Assembly: GCF_002904335.1 (NCBI RefSeq)
Contig: NZ_PPHF01000135.1
Coordinates: forward strand, 29,144-93,143
DNA from: Amycolatopsis sp. CA-126428
GTDB taxonomy: Bacteria; Actinomycetota; Actinomycetes; Mycobacteriales; Pseudonocardiaceae
Direction: 5' to 3'
DNA: 64,000 nucleotides
Each line of letters begins with the position of its first letter. Position 1 is the stretch's first letter. The position numbers and the translations under genes are program-made. The notes under the pieces are model-generated. The model was not told where the DNA came from. It made no database searches and saw only the letters and a list, made by a program, of their open reading frames with translations. Below are positions 52,010-60,700 of this stretch, one piece after another.

Positions 52010-52240
52010 GCGGGCGCGTCCGTCGCCGGAGCCCGGCAGCCGGCCGACGGCGGGCTCGACATGGAGATGCCCGGCGGCACCGTGTCCGATGTGGACGGCG
52101 CTCGGGTGTCGTTCCCGCTCACGCCGCGTGGGCGGGCTCGTGGACGACGAACGCGGGCCAGTACCGCGGCTACCTCGGTGATTCCTCGCGCAATGTGACG
52201 CTGTCGGCGACGCTGACCGTCTCCTGCGTCGACTCGCGGA
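52010..52240 (+). pseudogene. Relic of a GH3 beta-glucosidase
   Basis: Directly after the GH16 gene, the plus strand reads GGLDMEMPGGTV, matching the AGLDMEMPG motif of GH3 enzymes. A short distance later, in two frames, come ARVSFPLTPR and SWTTNAGQYRGYLGDSSRN, which match the Fn3-like C-terminus of GH3 proteins (pattern W-x2-x-AG-x-Y-x-V-x-VG-x-SSR). The catalytic middle is gone. The end lies antisense to the LacI 3' end. It would be the missing cellobiose/laminaribiose hydrolase of this locus, now deleted. Confidence 0.5.
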
Positions 52241-53216
52241 CCACCAGCGCCGTCGGGACGATCAGCGGGGCGGCCGGGGCCGGCGCGCCGGCCAGGCGGT
52301 CCAGCAGCAGCCCGGCCGCCGTTTCGCCCATCAGCCGCAGCGGCTGGCGGATCGTGGTGAGCGGCGGCTGGGTGTGTGCGGCCAGGGGGATGTCGTCGAA
52401 GCCGACCACGGCGACGTCTCCCGGCACCGCGCGGCCCGCCTTGCGCAGGCCGGCCAGCACCCCCGCCGCCGTCAGGTCGTTGTGCGCGAAGACCGCGTCG
52501 AACTCCGGGCCCGTTTCGAGGAGCTGGAGGATCGCCGCCTCGCCGCTTTCGCTCGTGAAGTCCCCTTCGATGATCAACCGCGGGTCGAGGGTCCGGCCGG
52601 CGTCGAGGACGACCTCGTTGAAGCCGTTGAGGCGGTCGGCGGTGCAGCCGAAGTCGCGGGGACCGGTCACCGTGGCCAGCCGGGTGCGGCCGGTGGCCAG
52701 GAGGTGGCGGGCCGCGGACGCGCCGCCCTGCCGGTTGTCCGTGCCCACCGACGGGAACGCCGGACGGCGGCCGCGGTCGTCGATCACCACCACCGGCAGC
52801 CCGGAGTCGTGCAGCACGCGCAGGTGCCGCACCGCGTCCGGCGGTTCCACCAGCAGGAGCCCGTCGAACGCCTTCGCCGAGACCTGCCGCGAGAACTCGC
52901 CGAGGGAGTCGGCGCCGCGGTTGGCGGTGGACAGCAGCAGGCCGTAGCCCTTCGACTCCACGACGTCGGCGACGCCCTGCAGCACTTCGCCCATCCACGG
53001 CCAGGTCAGCCCCGGCACCAGCATCCCGACCGTGCGCGTCACCCCGCGGGCCAGCCCGACCGCGCCGGCGCTGGGGATGTACCCGGTCGCGGCGATCACT
53101 TCGCGCACCCGGATCGCGGTCGCCGCGTCCACGTCGGCCTTGTTGTTGAGCACCCGCGACACGGTCGTCTTGCTCACCCGTGCGCGGCGGGCGACTTCGG
53201 CGATCGTGACGCGCAT
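52170..53216 (-). CDS. LacI-family transcriptional regulator
   Basis: A 348-residue LacI repressor. The helix-turn-helix is VTIAEVARRARVSKTTVSRVLNNKADVDAATAIRVREV, at the N-terminus. The periplasmic-binding-protein-like core carries VGMLVPGLTWPWMGEVLQGV and FAHNDLTAAGVLAGL, and ends with a VVGFDDIPLAAHTQPPLTTIRQP segment. The start ATG has a GGGAGGA site. The last 15 residues (SVADSVTLREESPR) run over the GH3 relic and are not conserved. Likely control of the glucan locus by an oligosaccharide. Confidence 0.9.
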   Translation of the reverse strand: MRVTIAEVARRARVSKTTVSRVLNNKADVDAATAIRVREVIAATGYIPSAGAVGLARGVTRTVGMLVPGLTWPWMGEVLQGVADVVESKGYGLLLSTANRGADSLGEFSRQVSAKAFDGLLLVEPPDAVRHLRVLHDSGLPVVVIDDRGRRPAFPSVGTDNRQGGASAARHLLATGRTRLATVTGPRDFGCTADRLNGFNEVVLDAGRTLDPRLIIEGDFTSESGEAAILQLLETGPEFDAVFAHNDLTAAGVLAGLRKAGRAVPGDVAVVGFDDIPLAAHTQPPLTTIRQPLRLMGETAAGLLLDRLAGAPAPAAPLIVPTALVVRESTQETVSVADSVTLREESPR

Positions 53217-53299
53217 CCGTCCTCCCGATCGGGCGGGTGGAAAGCTCCGTGGTGCCAAGGTACTCGCCCGCGGGCCCGGCGCGAGGGGTCCGAGATCGA

Positions 53300-56200
53300 T
53301 CAAGTGCGGACCGACAACCGCGTGAGGCTCGCGTCGCCGGCCTTCCAGCGCGTCCGGACCGCCACGTACCGGGCCGGCCCGGTGTCCGCCGTCGCGTAGG
53401 TGACGCCGTCGACGCTGGTTTCGACGGTGGCGGCGGGGACGCGTCCCCGGGTCCAGGCCAGCTCGACCGCGGAAACCTCCGTCACCGCCCCGAGATCGAC
53501 GACCATCCGGCCGTCCGGGCCCGGCCGCCAGGCGGTCGCCGGGTCGTCGTCGACGGCCGCGGCCGGGGCGGACATGCCCGGCGGCAGGGGCTCGGCGGGG
53601 AAGGTGGTCCGCCCGAGGGCGCGGTCGGCCAGCGGGTACGGGCGGAGTTCGCCGAAGACGACCGGCACGGTCCGGCCCGGCGGCAGCAGCACCGGCCGGG
53701 CGCGCCCGCCGTCCGGGGTCACCGTGACCAGCACGGGCAGCAGCCCGGCCGGCGCGGTGAGGTCGACCCGGCTCGCGTCGCGGACGACCGCTTTGACTCC
53801 GGTGGGGCCGGTCAGCGTGAACCGCGGGGGCTCGATGCGGCCCTCCGCCGCGGCCAGTGCGCAGGAGAATTCCGTGCCGGTCCGGGTGACGGCCTGCTCG
53901 CCGCGGTAGAGCCGGTGGGTGGCGCCCGGGATGGTCACCGTGGCGCGCACCGCGGCGTCGCCGAGGTTCAGCAGCACGAGGAAGCCGTCGGTGACGGTGG
54001 CTTCGACCGCGGCCGCGCCGGTGGCGACCCGGCCGGACGGCTGCGGCGGACCGGGCCGCAGCTCGGCGACGAACCGGGCGGGCGGGCCGTCGGAGAGCGT
54101 GACCCGGTCGCCGGTGACGGTGAGCGGGTTCGGGCCCGCGACGGTGATCCCGGCGCGGCCGTCGATGTCCAGCCGGCCGCCGGTGCTGCGCAGGGCGGGC
54201 ACCGGGTAGCTCCCCGCCGGCGTCCAGGTCACGCCGTCGGGCGAGGTTTCGATCCGGTACTTCCGGCCCGCGGCCGCTTCCCAGCTCAGCCGCACGCGGC
54301 CGAAGGTCACCGGTGCGCCGAGGTCGACGGCCAGCCAGCTGTCCGCCCGCGTCCGGTCCGATGTGGACACTGCCCACCTGGTCGCGGCGTCGCCGTCGAT
54401 GGCGTACTTCGCCTCCTTCCCCGGAGACGACGAAGAAGCCGACGCGGTGCCGGCTCGCGCGAGGTCCGGGCCGTCGCCGACCTCGAACGCCCAGAGCGAA
54501 TAGCCGTACTGCGGGTCCGGCTCGACGCCGAGCATGCGGACGTGCCGGGCGGTCACCGGGGCGAAGGTCAGCTCGTCGGTCCGGGCCCCGCCGGGCGGGG
54601 CCTGCGCCTTGATCGTCACCGTGCCTTCGGCGGCGGTGTAGGTCCGATCGCCGTCGAGGCCGGGGACGCCGGGCATCGCGAGGTTGTGGACGTCCAGCAC
54701 GCCTTCGCCCGCGGCGACCCCGCTGCTGGCGTAGACGGCGGTGCCGGTCGGCAGGGTGGCCAGCGCCGCGTACCCGGTGGCGAAGCGCAGGAGGCCGACG
54801 GTGCCGTCGAAGCCGTCGCGGACCTTCGAGTACGTCGTGGCGTGCCGTTCCCGCACCGCGAGGTTCGTCGACGGCAGCAGCGCGGGGTTCGCGCCGCCGA
54901 GCACGAACAGCCAGTCGTCGTGGTGCGGCTGCCAGGCGAACTTCACGAACCCGGGCTTGCTGACCGTCCCGGCCCACGCGGCGGGGGAGCGGTGGGCCAG
55001 CAGGCCGGGTCCGGCACCGAAGTCGGCGACCCCGGCGGCGTGGACGTCGAACTCGCGCCCGGTCACCGGGACGACCGGGCCGCCGTGCGCGGCGCGCCAT
55101 TCGTGCAGCAGGTAGCTGATGGCGAGTTCGGCGCGGGCCTCCGGCTCGTACTTCGGCTCGCCGGAGAACTTCGTGATCCGGTCGGCCGGCGGGTAGGCCT
55201 GGTAGGGCTCGAGGCGGGCGGCGAGGCCGGCTTCGGCGCGGGCGGCGTGGCGGTCGCCGAGCACCTGGGCGCGGAAGGCCAGCGGGATGACGTCGCGGCC
55301 GTAGAGGTGCTCGCGGTCGGCGACCATCGGCATCAGCGGCTCGCCGGCGTCGCTGGTCATCAGCAGCATGGTGCGCCAGAGCAGTTCGCCGTTCGGCTGC
55401 GCGGTCAGCACCTCCGGCAGCGGCGTGCCGGCGGCGAGGAAGTGCATCGCGTTGCGGCCGGAGGTGCGCCAGAGCTCTTCCTGGTAGTGCGGGCCGAACG
55501 AACCGTGGTTCTCGACGAGGAAGGTGTCGTAGAGGTTCGTGGCGGTGTTCGCGCTGACCGGGCGGCCGTCGACGAGCCGCGGGTTGGCCAGGTCGGCGGC
55601 GGGCAGCCCGGCCTCGTTGCGGCTCCACGCGCCGAAGGCCGCCCGCCACTCGCCCGCCCGCGGGTCGCCGGCGGCCCACGCGAGGGCGGGGGCGAGGGAT
55701 TGGGCGTAGACGCCCATCTCCTCGAGCTTCGTGTCGCCGACGTGGCCGCCGAGCAGGCCGTGCGGGGTCCAGCTGCCGGAGTCCGGGTCGTCGCCGGTGC
55801 CGAGCGCGGTGGTGTAGGCGGCCTGCCCGGCGGTGATGCGTTCGACGTTCTGCCGCGTCGGCTCGTCGAGGTCCGTCCACAAGAGACGGGCGGCGAGCAC
55901 GAAGTAGGACTGGAAGGTGGTGTCGAAGAACAGCTTCCGGCCCCACTCGGTCCCGCCGGCCAGCCGGTTCGACGCGGCGAAGCGCCGAAGCGTGGCCAGG
56001 GTGTGCGCGCGGAGGGTCTCCCGGTCGATGCCGGCGATCGTGGCGTCGTAGCCGTCGCGGGTGAGCAGGACGGCGTTGCCGAGCACGACGGCGAAGGTGA
56101 AGTCCCGGGCCGGGTAGGTGCCGGCGGCCGGGTCGAACTGCTGCTCGGCCCAGCGCGTGTGCCGCAGCAGGACGCGCAGGTAGGTCGCGGCGACCGGATC

Positions 56201-56320
56201 GGGCGGCCCGCCGCCGGCCGCCGCTCGCGCCAGGCCGGGGAGCAGGCCCGACGCCAGCGCGGCCGCCGCTCCGCCCGCGCCCAGCAGGCGGAGCGCTCGC
56301 CGCCGGTCCAGCTCGCCCAT
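53300..56320 (-). CDS. Tat-exported carbohydrate-active protein with F5/8 domains
   Basis: A 1006-residue protein. The N-terminal RRRALRLLGAG and following hydrophobic stretch form a Tat signal peptide. Residues 40-390 look like an alpha/alpha barrel (RWAEQQFDPAAGTYPARDFTFAVVLGNAVLL, WTPHGLLGGHVGDTKLEEMGVYAQSL, TNLYDTFLVENHGSFGPHYQEELWRT). Residues 400-600 are beta-rich, and two F5/8 type C-like domains follow near 640-760 and 915-1005 (AKYAIDGDAATRWAV, WLAVDLGAPVTFGRVRLSWE). It resembles polysaccharide lyases or glycosidases of the heparinase/hyaluronidase-fold kind, but no catalytic set is certain. An operator palindrome precedes the start. Confidence 0.7.
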   Translation of the reverse strand: MGELDRRRALRLLGAGGAAAALASGLLPGLARAAAGGGPPDPVAATYLRVLLRHTRWAEQQFDPAAGTYPARDFTFAVVLGNAVLLTRDGYDATIAGIDRETLRAHTLATLRRFAASNRLAGGTEWGRKLFFDTTFQSYFVLAARLLWTDLDEPTRQNVERITAGQAAYTTALGTGDDPDSGSWTPHGLLGGHVGDTKLEEMGVYAQSLAPALAWAAGDPRAGEWRAAFGAWSRNEAGLPAADLANPRLVDGRPVSANTATNLYDTFLVENHGSFGPHYQEELWRTSGRNAMHFLAAGTPLPEVLTAQPNGELLWRTMLLMTSDAGEPLMPMVADREHLYGRDVIPLAFRAQVLGDRHAARAEAGLAARLEPYQAYPPADRITKFSGEPKYEPEARAELAISYLLHEWRAAHGGPVVPVTGREFDVHAAGVADFGAGPGLLAHRSPAAWAGTVSKPGFVKFAWQPHHDDWLFVLGGANPALLPSTNLAVRERHATTYSKVRDGFDGTVGLLRFATGYAALATLPTGTAVYASSGVAAGEGVLDVHNLAMPGVPGLDGDRTYTAAEGTVTIKAQAPPGGARTDELTFAPVTARHVRMLGVEPDPQYGYSLWAFEVGDGPDLARAGTASASSSSPGKEAKYAIDGDAATRWAVSTSDRTRADSWLAVDLGAPVTFGRVRLSWEAAAGRKYRIETSPDGVTWTPAGSYPVPALRSTGGRLDIDGRAGITVAGPNPLTVTGDRVTLSDGPPARFVAELRPGPPQPSGRVATGAAAVEATVTDGFLVLLNLGDAAVRATVTIPGATHRLYRGEQAVTRTGTEFSCALAAAEGRIEPPRFTLTGPTGVKAVVRDASRVDLTAPAGLLPVLVTVTPDGGRARPVLLPPGRTVPVVFGELRPYPLADRALGRTTFPAEPLPPGMSAPAAAVDDDPATAWRPGPDGRMVVDLGAVTEVSAVELAWTRGRVPAATVETSVDGVTYATADTGPARYVAVRTRWKAGDASLTRLSVRT

Positions 56321-56336
56321 GCCCGCCTCCGCTCGT

Positions 56337-56350
56337 TGACAACCTTGTCA
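56337..56350. promoter_or_regulatory. Palindromic operator upstream of the Tat-exported protein
   Basis: TGACAA-CC-TTGTCA is a perfect inverted repeat 17 bases upstream of the start codon. Such sites are typical of LacI- or GntR-family repressors of sugar genes. It differs from the GGAACCGGTTCC site at 50.0 kb, so more than one regulator may act here. Confidence 0.6.
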
Positions 56351-56444
56351 GCGCGGATTCTGGGACGCCGTCCGCCCACCGGGCAAGGCCCGCGCGCGAT
56401 CCCGTCCGGTTTCGGACAACCCCCGGAGTAATTCGTATAACGCT

Positions 56445-57029
56445 CTATACCCGACGGTCATAGCGCGCGATCAGGACGCCCTTGGTCGTGGGAACACAGC
56501 TCGTGAGGGCGAACTCGGTGAGCGGCGCGTCGCCGAAGAGCCGGGCCCCCGTCCCGAGGGTGAGCGGGTGGATCAGCAGGGTGTAGTGGTCGACCAGCCC
56601 GGCGGCGTGCAGGTCCCGGACCAGCGACGCGCTGCCGATGATCGACAGGTCCCGGCCGGGGCGGGCCTTCAGCTCGGCCGCCGTCTCGGCCGCCTCGCCC
56701 CGCAGCAGGATCGAGTTTTCCCAGGCACCGGCGTCGTCGAGCGTGGTCGAGGCGACGTACTTGGTGGCGGCGTCCAGGTGCGTGGTGAACGGGTTCCCGT
56801 CGGTGCGCCCGCCCCAGGCGGTGGTGAAGTCCTGCCAGGTGCGTCGGCCGAACAGCATGTCGCCGGGCCGGCTCATGCCCTTGCCCATCTCCCGGGCCAG
56901 GACGTCGTCCTGGTAGCGCGTGCCCCAGCCGCCGTGGGCGAAGCCGCCGCGGGTGTCCTCGCCGGGACGGCCGAGGCCCTGCACGACGCCGTCGAGGGTG
57001 ACGCTCATGGTGACGGTGATCGAACGCAT
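56445..57029 (-). CDS. Dihydrofolate reductase-like family protein (RibD C-domain type)
   Basis: A 194-residue protein of the DHFR-like/RibD-C group. The start MRSITVTMSVTLDGVVQG, MLFGRRTWQDF and IIGSASLVRDLHAAGLVDHYTLLIHPLTLGTGARLF are typical. The family includes reductases of unknown substrate, not classical DHFR. The start ATG is chosen over a very long open frame that runs antisense through the next genes. A GGAAGGA site lies eight bases upstream. Confidence 0.88.
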   Translation of the reverse strand: MRSITVTMSVTLDGVVQGLGRPGEDTRGGFAHGGWGTRYQDDVLAREMGKGMSRPGDMLFGRRTWQDFTTAWGGRTDGNPFTTHLDAATKYVASTTLDDAGAWENSILLRGEAAETAAELKARPGRDLSIIGSASLVRDLHAAGLVDHYTLLIHPLTLGTGARLFGDAPLTEFALTSCVPTTKGVLIARYDRRV

Positions 57030-57122
57030 CGAAGATGTCCTTCCGCTTCTGCCGGCTGTCACCGCCCAGACGAACGGTGGTGGCCCGGATCGACAGCCGG
57101 GGGCGCGTGGTGGGATGACAAC

Positions 57123-57878
57123 GTGATCACCGACCCGTGGGTGCTGCTCCTGCTCGTGCTGGCCGGCGTCGGGGCCGGCCTGACCGGGGCGACCGCCGGG
57201 CTCGCGTCGCTGGTGTCCTACCCGGCGCTGCTCGCCGCCGGTCTGCCGCCGGTGACCGCCAACGTCACCAACACCGTCGCCATGCTGGGCACCACCGTGG
57301 GCGCGGCGGCCGGCGCGCGTCCCGAACTGGCCGGGCAGCGAAGCCGGCTCGTCCCGCTCTGCGCCATCACCACCGTCGGCGGCGCGTGCGGTGGCCTGAT
57401 CCTGCTGCTGACGCCGTCCGACGCGTTCACCCGCATCGTGCCGTGGCTGATCGGCGGCGCGTCGCTGGTGCTGATGGCCGGGCCGCGGCTGCGCCGGCTG
57501 GCCGAAGGCGCCGAACACCACGGCCTCAGCCCGGCGACCGGCGTGGTCGCGTTCCTGATCGGCATCTACGGCGGCTACTTCGGCGCCGCCGCCGGCGTGC
57601 TCATGCTCGCGCTGCTGGTCAGCGTCTGGAGCCAGCCGCTGGCCCGCACCAACGCGGCGAAGAACCTGATCACCGGCTCGGCGAACCTGCTCGCCGCGAT
57701 CGTCTTTTCGGCCACCGGCAAGGTCGTCTGGCCGGCCGCGCTCGCCGTCTGCCTCGGCTCGCTCGGCGGCTCGTGGCTGGGGTCCGCGCTCGTGCGCCGG
57801 CTGCCGGCGACGCCGTTGCGCATCGGGATCGGGATCGGCGGACTGGGCCTGGCGGTCGTCCTCGCCCTGAGGGCATGA
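57123..57878 (+). CDS. TauE/SafE-family sulfite/organosulfur permease
   Basis: A 251-residue membrane protein with seven or eight helices. It has the two repeats AGLASLVSYPALLAAGLPPVTANVTNTVAML and IYGGYFGAAAGVLMLALL typical of TauE/SafE anion exporters or uptake carriers (DUF81). The GTG start (MITDPW) is used; an upstream in-frame extension has no support. Divergent from the DHFR-like gene. Substrate unknown; no sulfur genes nearby. Confidence 0.88.
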   Translation: MITDPWVLLLLVLAGVGAGLTGATAGLASLVSYPALLAAGLPPVTANVTNTVAMLGTTVGAAAGARPELAGQRSRLVPLCAITTVGGACGGLILLLTPSDAFTRIVPWLIGGASLVLMAGPRLRRLAEGAEHHGLSPATGVVAFLIGIYGGYFGAAAGVLMLALLVSVWSQPLARTNAAKNLITGSANLLAAIVFSATGKVVWPAALAVCLGSLGGSWLGSALVRRLPATPLRIGIGIGGLGLAVVLALRA

Positions 57879-57908
57879 TCGGCGGGGTATCGGCGAGCAG
57901 GAGACCAG

Positions 57909-60233
57909 ATGAGCATTGTCGGGACCAGGGTGGTCCGCCAGGAAGATCAGAACCTGATCACCGCGGGCGGCACCTACGTGGACGATCTGCGGGCGGAAGC
58001 GCTTTCCGGTGCCGCGCACGCGGTTTTCGTGCGAAGTCCGATCGCGCACGCGCGGATCGGCGGCATCGACGCGAGCGAGGCGAAGGCGGCACCCGGGGTG
58101 CTGGGCGTGTTCACCGCCGCCGACCTCGGCCTCGAACCGCACGCGGCCGGACCGGTGCCGGAACCTTGGCTGGCCGACGGGGTGGTGCGCTACGTCGGCG
58201 AGCCCGTCGCGCTGGTCCTCACCGAAGAGCGCTACCAGCTGGCCGACGCCGCCGAACTGGTCGACGTCGACTACGAGCCGCTGGACACGGTGGCGAGCAT
58301 CGGCGCCGCGCTGGACGGCGAGACGCTGCTGTACCCGGACACCGGCAGCAACATCGTGCAGGTCAACGGCGCGGAGGAGTTCGACGACGCGATCTTCGAA
58401 GACTGCGACGTCGTGGTCACGCGGACGATCGCCAACCAGCGCGTCGCCCCCGCACCGCTGGAAGTGCGCGGCGCGTCCCTCGCGTGGGGCGAGGACGGCA
58501 GGCTGACGGCCTGGCTGTCCACGCAGAACGCCCAGATCGCCCGGATGCAGCTGGCGGCGAGCCTCGGCGTCGGCGAGGAGTCGGTGCGGGTGATCGCGCC
58601 GGACGTCGGCGGCGGGTTCGGCGCGAAGATCGGCGCGGACCCCGAGGCGACCGTGCTCGGCTGGGCCGCCAAACGGCTCGGGCGGCCGGTGCGCTGGGTC
58701 GAGTCGCGCAGCGAGAACCTGACGTCGATGACGCACGGCCGCGCGCAGCTCAACACGGTGACCATCGGCGGGAAGCGCGACGGCACGGTCCTCGCGTACC
58801 GCCTCGACGTCGTCCAGGACGCGGGCGCGTACCCGCGGACGCTGTTCCTGCCGACGCTGACCGAGCTGATGGCCGTCGGCGTCTACCGGTTCCCGCGGGT
58901 CCAGACCCGCAGCCGCGCGGTGGTCACGAACACCACGCCGATCGCGGCCTACCGCGGCGCGGGCCGTCCGGAGGCGACCGCCGCCGTCGAGCGGGCGATG
59001 GACCTGTTCGCCACCGAGCTCGGGCTGGACCCGGCCGACGTCCGCCGGGTCAACTTCATCCGCCCGGAGGAGTTCCCGTACCGGTCGCCGACCGGGGCGT
59101 TCTACGACACGGGCGAGTACGCGGCGGCGCTGGACAAGGCGCTGGATGCCGCCGGGTACGCGGAGCTGCGGGCCGAGCAGCGGCGGCGGCGTGAAGCGGG
59201 CGACCCGGTGGAACTCGGCCTCGGGATCGCCGCCTACGTCGAGATCACCGGCGGCGACGGCGGCGGCGAGAGCGGCCGCGTCGACATCCACCCGGACGGC
59301 TCGGTCGTCGCGTGGACCGGCAGTTCGCCGCACGGGCAGGGGCTCGGCACGTCGCTGGCGATGCTGCTGTCCGACCAGCTCGGCGTCCCGCTGGAGAAGA
59401 TCACCGTCCGGCACGGCGACACCGACGAGGTGCCGAAGGCGATCGGCACGTTCGGCTCCCGGTCGCTGCAGCTGGGCGGCTCGGCGATCCGGCAGGCGGC
59501 CGAAGAGGTGATCACGCAGGCCCGCGAGCTGGCGGCCGACCTGCTGGAAGCGGCGCCGGAGGACCTCGAACTGGACGCCGAGCGCGGCGTCTGGCAGGTC
59601 CGCGGCGCGCCGTCGAGCGCCGTGCTCAGCTGGGCGCAGGTCGCGGAGACGGCGGCCGACGGCAAGCTCACCGCCGACGTCTGGTTCGGTGGCGGCACGC
59701 CGACGTTCCCGTTCGGCGCGCACCTCGCCGTCGTCGAGGTCGACACCGAGACCGGCAAGGTCGAGCTGCGGCGGATCGTCGCCGTCGACGACGCCGGCCC
59801 GATCGTCAACCCGCTCACCTTCCGCGGCCAGCGTCACGGCGGGCTCGGGCAGGGCGCGGCGCAGGCGCTCATGGAGGTCGTCACCTACGACGAGGACGGC
59901 AACCCGACGACCGCGACGCTGGCGGACTACTCGTTCATCACCGCCGTCGAGCTGCCGGACTTCGAGCTCGTCGACATGGCCACCCCGACCGACCGGAACC
60001 TGCTGGGCGTCAAGGGGATCGGCGAGGCGGCGACGATCGGTTCGACGCCGGCGGTGCACAACGCCGTGGTGGACGCGCTGTCCGCGCGCGGCGTCACGCA
60101 CCTGGACATGCCCACCACCCCGATCCGGGTGTGGGCGGCACTTGAGGACGCTGCCCTTCGGGGGTTCCGGGTGGCGGAGCCCCCGGCCCGGGGCGAAGCC
60201 CCGGTCGTTACAGAGAAGGGAAGCGCGCAGTGA
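57909..60233 (+). CDS. Molybdenum hydroxylase large subunit (CoxL/XDH family)
   Basis: The 774-residue molybdopterin subunit of a xanthine dehydrogenase/carbon monoxide dehydrogenase-type enzyme. Motifs are VRYVGEPVALV, GGGFGAKIG, AAYRGAGRPEAT (no active-site Cys, so not a true CO dehydrogenase with the CSFR loop) and GIGEAATIGSTPA with the catalytic E706. It should oxidise an aldehyde or N-heterocycle by hydroxylation. The last 20 residues are read through a GC hairpin element. The 2Fe-2S and FAD subunits follow with GTGA overlaps, in L-S-M order. Confidence 0.93.
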   Translation: MSIVGTRVVRQEDQNLITAGGTYVDDLRAEALSGAAHAVFVRSPIAHARIGGIDASEAKAAPGVLGVFTAADLGLEPHAAGPVPEPWLADGVVRYVGEPVALVLTEERYQLADAAELVDVDYEPLDTVASIGAALDGETLLYPDTGSNIVQVNGAEEFDDAIFEDCDVVVTRTIANQRVAPAPLEVRGASLAWGEDGRLTAWLSTQNAQIARMQLAASLGVGEESVRVIAPDVGGGFGAKIGADPEATVLGWAAKRLGRPVRWVESRSENLTSMTHGRAQLNTVTIGGKRDGTVLAYRLDVVQDAGAYPRTLFLPTLTELMAVGVYRFPRVQTRSRAVVTNTTPIAAYRGAGRPEATAAVERAMDLFATELGLDPADVRRVNFIRPEEFPYRSPTGAFYDTGEYAAALDKALDAAGYAELRAEQRRRREAGDPVELGLGIAAYVEITGGDGGGESGRVDIHPDGSVVAWTGSSPHGQGLGTSLAMLLSDQLGVPLEKITVRHGDTDEVPKAIGTFGSRSLQLGGSAIRQAAEEVITQARELAADLLEAAPEDLELDAERGVWQVRGAPSSAVLSWAQVAETAADGKLTADVWFGGGTPTFPFGAHLAVVEVDTETGKVELRRIVAVDDAGPIVNPLTFRGQRHGGLGQGAAQALMEVVTYDEDGNPTTATLADYSFITAVELPDFELVDMATPTDRNLLGVKGIGEAATIGSTPAVHNAVVDALSARGVTHLDMPTTPIRVWAALEDAALRGFRVAEPPARGEAPVVTEKGSAQ
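60161..60206 (+). repeat. GC-rich hairpin element in the 3' end of the large-subunit gene
   Basis: CGGGGGTTCCGGGTGG followed by CGGAGCCCCCGG, and then CCGGGGCGAAGCCCCGG, form two GC hairpins inside the last codons (GFRVAEPPARGEAPV). The first half matches the element at 31203-31247. Such sequences are usually intergenic. Confidence 0.5.
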
Positions 60234-60700
60234 AGGTCTCGATCGAGGTCAACGGGCGGCCGGTGACCGAGGAGGTGCCCGACCGGACGCTGCTGGTGCA
60301 CTTCCTGCGCGACACCGCCGGCCTGACCGCCACGAACATCGGCTGCGACACGACGTCCTGCGGCGCCTGCACGGTGCTGCTCGACGGCGAGTCGGTCAAG
60401 TCGTGCACGGTCCTGGCCGCGCAGGCCGACGGCCACGCCGTCACCACCGTCGAGGGACTGTCTGCTTCGGACGGTGCACTGCACCCCGTGCAGCGCGCGT
60501 TCCGCGAGCAGCACGGCCTGCAGTGCGGGTTCTGCACGCCGGGGATGATCATGGCTTCGGTGTCCCTGCTGGCCGACAACCCGAAGCCGACGCGCGACGA
60601 GGTCCGCGCCGGGCTCGAGGGCAACCTCTGCCGCTGCACGGGGTACCACAACATCGTCAGCGCCGTGGTCGACGCGTCGGGTCAGGAGGTGGACCGGTGA
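60230..60700 (+). CDS. Molybdenum hydroxylase small (2Fe-2S)2 subunit (CoxS type)
   Basis: A 156-residue iron-sulfur subunit. The plant-type cluster uses C39, C44, C47 and C59 (GCDTTSCGACTVL), and the second cluster uses C99, C102, C134 and C136 (QCGFCTPG, LCRCTGY). It passes electrons from molybdenum to FAD. The GTG start overlaps the large-subunit TGA. The FAD gene overlaps its stop. Confidence 0.96.
   Translation: MKVSIEVNGRPVTEEVPDRTLLVHFLRDTAGLTATNIGCDTTSCGACTVLLDGESVKSCTVLAAQADGHAVTTVEGLSASDGALHPVQRAFREQHGLQCGFCTPGMIMASVSLLADNPKPTRDEVRAGLEGNLCRCTGYHNIVSAVVDASGQEVDR

Noticed and set aside
53237..56431. 1064-codon plus-strand frame opposite the Tat-exported protein
   Set aside because: The minus strand has a Tat signal and F5/8 motifs; the plus frame is low-complexity.
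57029..60101. Very long minus-strand extension of the DHFR-like gene
   Set aside because: It is antisense to the molybdenum hydroxylase and TauE genes; the true start is the ATG with GGAAGGA.
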